The notes under the pieces were generated by a model, which searched no databases, was not told where the DNA came from, and worked only from the letters and a program-made list of their open reading frames with translations. Below are positions 61,546 through 64,000 of a stretch of DNA of 64,000 nucleotides, in pieces. The stretch lies in assembly GCA_002633025.1 (NCBI GenBank), contig NMRB01000596.1, forward strand, positions 242,781 to 306,780, read 5' to 3'. Position 1 is the stretch's first letter; every line of letters starts with the position of its first letter. The DNA is from Notospermus geniculatus (taxonomy: Eukaryota > Nemertea > Pilidiophora > Heteronemertea > Lineidae). The position numbers and the translations under genes are program-made.

Positions 61546-62057
61546 TACGGTGGCCCATAAGGGACATTTAGTTTTTATTTTATATTTTTATTTTTTTTCT
61601 ACTTTTCTCCGCGGAAATAATGTTTTCTCCGCGGAAATAACATTTTCTCTGCGGAAATAACCTTTTCTCCGCGGAAATAAAGTTTTCTCCGCGGAATTAA
61701 ACTTTTCTCCGCGGAAATAACTTTATTCCGCGGAGAAACGTTTTCTCCACGTGGAGAAAACTTTTCTCCGCGGAAATAATGTTTTCTCCGCGGAAATAAC
61801 ATTTTCTCCGCGGAAATAACCTTTTCTCCGCGGAAATAAAGTTTATTCCGCGGAAATAACTTTATTCCGCGGAGAAACGTTTTCTCCACGTGGAGAAAAC
61901 TTTTCTCCGCGGAATTAAACTTTTCTCCGCGGAAATAAAGTTTTCTCCGCGGAAATAATGTTTAAATTTCCGCGGAGAAAAGTTTATTCCGCGGAGAAAA
62001 GTAGAAAAAAAATAAAAATATAAAATAAAAACAAAATGTCCCTTATGGGCCACCGTA
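61546..62057. mobile_element. 512-bp element: 70-bp TIRs around a CCGCGG palindromic satellite, 6-bp target
   Basis: About 70 bp at each end, starting TACGGTGGCCCATAAGGGAC, are inverted copies with one or two mismatches. AATTTC flanks both sides (61540-61545, 62058-62063). The core is about 19 copies of a 20-bp unit built on TTTTCTCCGCGGAAATAA; units alternate orientation in places, and a three-unit block with TCTCCACGTGGAGA occurs twice. Open frames through it only translate the repeat. It sits directly upstream of the transporter gene. Confidence 0.88.
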
Positions 62058-62063
62058 AATTTC

Positions 62064-62912
62064 AAACAAATAAGATGATTTTTCAGGGTTTTCCCCAAGG
62101 AATGTACATGTAAGCATTACGCTTATCTGGGCATCCGATGAGATATCTAGCCATGCATGAGCTACACGACCTAAATACGCATGCAGGACGCCCGTATATT
62201 CATTAATGAACACTAAAGGAATTTTTAAATTCACTGGTTTATAGTAGGCCTACATGCTTTCAATAGGCGGTCCAAAGCCACAGGTGGTATCCGGGAACAC
62301 TGCGGATCGAACGTCTGAGTTTTTCCCGGCGTATAACCGTCGGCAGAGCGGAGAGGCAGGTCGAAACGCACACAAACTCACCGAGTTTGGCAGCGCGTGC
62401 ACAACCCAACCACCGTGTCCGTGTACTACACACCATTATACAGTTTTTGTGCTGTTTTCGTCAGTATGTCGACAATAATAGATGTTCATCCTTGCATGAA
62501 TGTCGTGACATTTGTACCCAAGACTGTTAACAATAGCAACCACAGGCTACTGGTATGATAAAAGTAGCCCAGCAGGACCACGCATGAAATTTTGAAGAGC
62601 TGCACGTTTTATTCAGAAACCTGCAGAAACAGGAGTTTAGGGTGATTTTTGCAATTGTGCCTGGAATGATGGTCATAACGTTTTGCTGCTTTGGGGTAGA
62701 AGGGGCAACAAGGCTGTTTAAAAAAGAACACCGATATAAGCTTACTTGGTTTTATTAATTCAAATCTCATGGGAATATTAGATTCTTTGGTGAAAAATAA
62801 ATCGAAAAATAAATTGATGAAGGTTCAACCACTCCCTCTATCTTTGACAGACGTAGTGGAATAGCAACATCTTTGATGAAATGTTGGTGACACGGCCTAG
62901 TTTGCACCTTGA
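62064..62912. other. Intergenic DNA between the two transporters
   Basis: No gene seen. From about 62600 it is related to the 3' flank of copy A. Confidence 0.5.
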
Positions 62913-63814
62913 TCAGCTCGAGTCTTCAATGATGACACTGAGTGGTTCCGGTGACTGTCCCCGTTTGCATGTACCATCCACCCATATTTTTATGTAAAAA
63001 AGAATACAAACCATAACAGCAGCACCACCGAAGTACAAAGATGTGTCATAGTTACCTGTCAGGTCGTATAGAGCGCCCGCAATAGGTGCACCTGTGATCC
63101 AACCAATACCACTCATGAACCAAAACAATCCAAATACTGTTTTGAGATTATTCATTCCCACCACTTGTCGTATCAACTGTGGTACAACACTGTAGTAAGG
63201 TGCCTCAAAAAACCCAAATATCAACGCCAAAACGATGGACATCGGGTATGATCCGAAGTGGGGAAAGATAAAGAGAGTAGCACTGTCAATTAATAATGCC
63301 ACGCCGAACAAGGTAAAAATATTCACTGACTCAAGACCCGCGATTGCGCCAGTAATAATCCTAGCTAAAAAGTTCGAACCTCCAATCGCACTGAGTACTG
63401 CGGCAGATTGAGTTCGGGTTACTCCAGTTTTTTGCTCAACCAAGGCCGCTACATGGACGTAAGCCACTGAGAAACCATTAGCACATGCAAGCCCAACCAA
63501 TATTAGCAGCGTAACTGACGGATTTTTAAAAACAGATACGTTGAACAGGTTTCTTTTCTGCTTTGCCTTGTTTGTGACTTTTGGATATAGCAGAGCACCG
63601 CACACACAGCAATTCAACACCACGCCACTGCAAATAACAAGTGACCCTCTCCATCCATAGGCTTCGATCAAATACTCGATCACTAAAGGCATGACAAAGA
63701 TTCCAACGCCACTTCCGCTCACGGCGATCCCAACAGCTAACCCAGCCTGTTTCTTCTTGAAGTAGTAAAGTGGTGCTGCCGTCATCGATATCATGATGAG
63801 AGAGAAACCAAAAC
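62913..63814 (-). CDS. SLC16/monocarboxylate transporter-like protein, copy B, last exon only
   Basis: A single 902-bp exon with acceptor CTTTCAG, starting in phase 1 exactly like exon 3 of copy A, and ending at TGA 62913-62915. It encodes YYFKKKQAGLAVGIAVSGSG and the C-terminal helices to VIIEDSS. Amino-acid identity to copy A is roughly 85% by eye, with clustered changes around FGFFEAPYYSVVPQLIRQVV, so this is a true paralogue and not a haplotype. The first exons are beyond the window edge. Plasma-membrane transporter; substrate unknown. Confidence 0.85.
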
Positions 63815-63837
63815 CTGAAAGAAGATCAGTGGATTTT

Positions 63838-64000
63838 AGGCCAAGTTTTTAATTCAACTGCAAAAGGAGCTTTTACTTCAGTTGCAAAAGGAGCTTTTTC
63901 TTCAAATGCAACAAGTCGGAGCTTTTTTCTTCAACTGCAATACAAAGCTTTTTCTTAAATTTCAAGCCATTTCTTCAAAGGAGCTTTTTCTTCAATTGCA
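63838..64000. repeat. Tandem repeat in transporter B intron (cut by window end)
   Basis: About six degenerate copies of a 22-26-bp unit like GGAGCTTTTTCTTCAATTGC, with AGCT and CAATTG palindromes. The array starts where homology with the copy A intron ends, so it may be another palindromic-core insertion. Confidence 0.6.

Noticed and set aside
61604-62005. CRISPR-like direct repeats
   Set aside because: Units are contiguous without spacers, lie inside a transposon, and the genome is eukaryotic.
61599-62098. Minus-strand open frames rich in R-G-E-K-(V/M)-I-S-A-E repeats
   Set aside because: They only translate the CCGCGG satellite and its inverted ends; both strands stay open because of the unit length.
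1-64000. tRNA or rRNA genes
   Set aside because: I looked for the GGTTCRAATCC-type box and cloverleaf arms on both strands and saw none outside coding sequence; a tRNAscan run would be decisive.

Overview
The window is nuclear DNA of a marine invertebrate animal. The evidence is split genes with GT-AG introns, animal gene families (villin, canopy, three-finger/Ly6 proteins, SLC16-type transporters), about 40% GC, a very high density of small inverted-repeat transposons, and constant use of the palindromic octamers TACATGTA and TAGGCCTA. I cannot fix the phylum from sequence alone; a spiralian or an invertebrate deuterostome both fit. No RNA gene, CRISPR array or bacterial-style operon was seen.

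Layout. 1-4.8 kb: repeats plus the last two exons of one three-finger protein gene (+). 4.99-21.58 kb and 22.32-38.57 kb: two near-identical 16-kb blocks, each holding an intronless endonuclease/exonuclease/phosphatase-like gene (-) head-to-head with a complete 23-exon villin gene (+). 38.7-40.7 kb: a five-exon canopy-family ER protein (-) ending in KDEL, single copy. 41.0-42.8 kb: a short direct duplication. 42.77-49.80 kb and 50.11-57.56 kb: two near-identical 7-kb blocks, each with a three-exon, probably GPI-anchored three-finger protein gene (-). 58.8-61.3 kb: a three-exon SLC16/monocarboxylate-transporter-like gene (-), followed by the last exon of a clearly diverged paralogue (62.9-63.8 kb) whose other exons lie beyond the window.

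The genes do not form one pathway. Villin bundles and severs actin in microvilli, canopy is an ER chaperone-like protein, the three-finger proteins are secreted or surface proteins, and the SLC16 proteins are plasma-membrane transporters. The two villin copies differ by about 27 silent and 4 amino-acid changes over 831 codons, and the two blocks differ mainly by clean presence or absence of small transposons. That pattern fits two haplotypes placed in tandem by the assembler at least as well as a recent real duplication. A 442-base gap and single-N joins in or near the duplicated blocks support caution.

The most unusual content is the mobile DNA: a 512-bp element at 61.5 kb, a 275-bp element at 34.2 kb and a truncated relative at the window start, all built around tandem arrays of short palindromes, two of them with 6-bp target duplications; a 1.08-kb element with 8-bp TACATGTA target duplications and a 19-bp miniature derivative; and many small elements that can be dated against their empty sites in the other copy.
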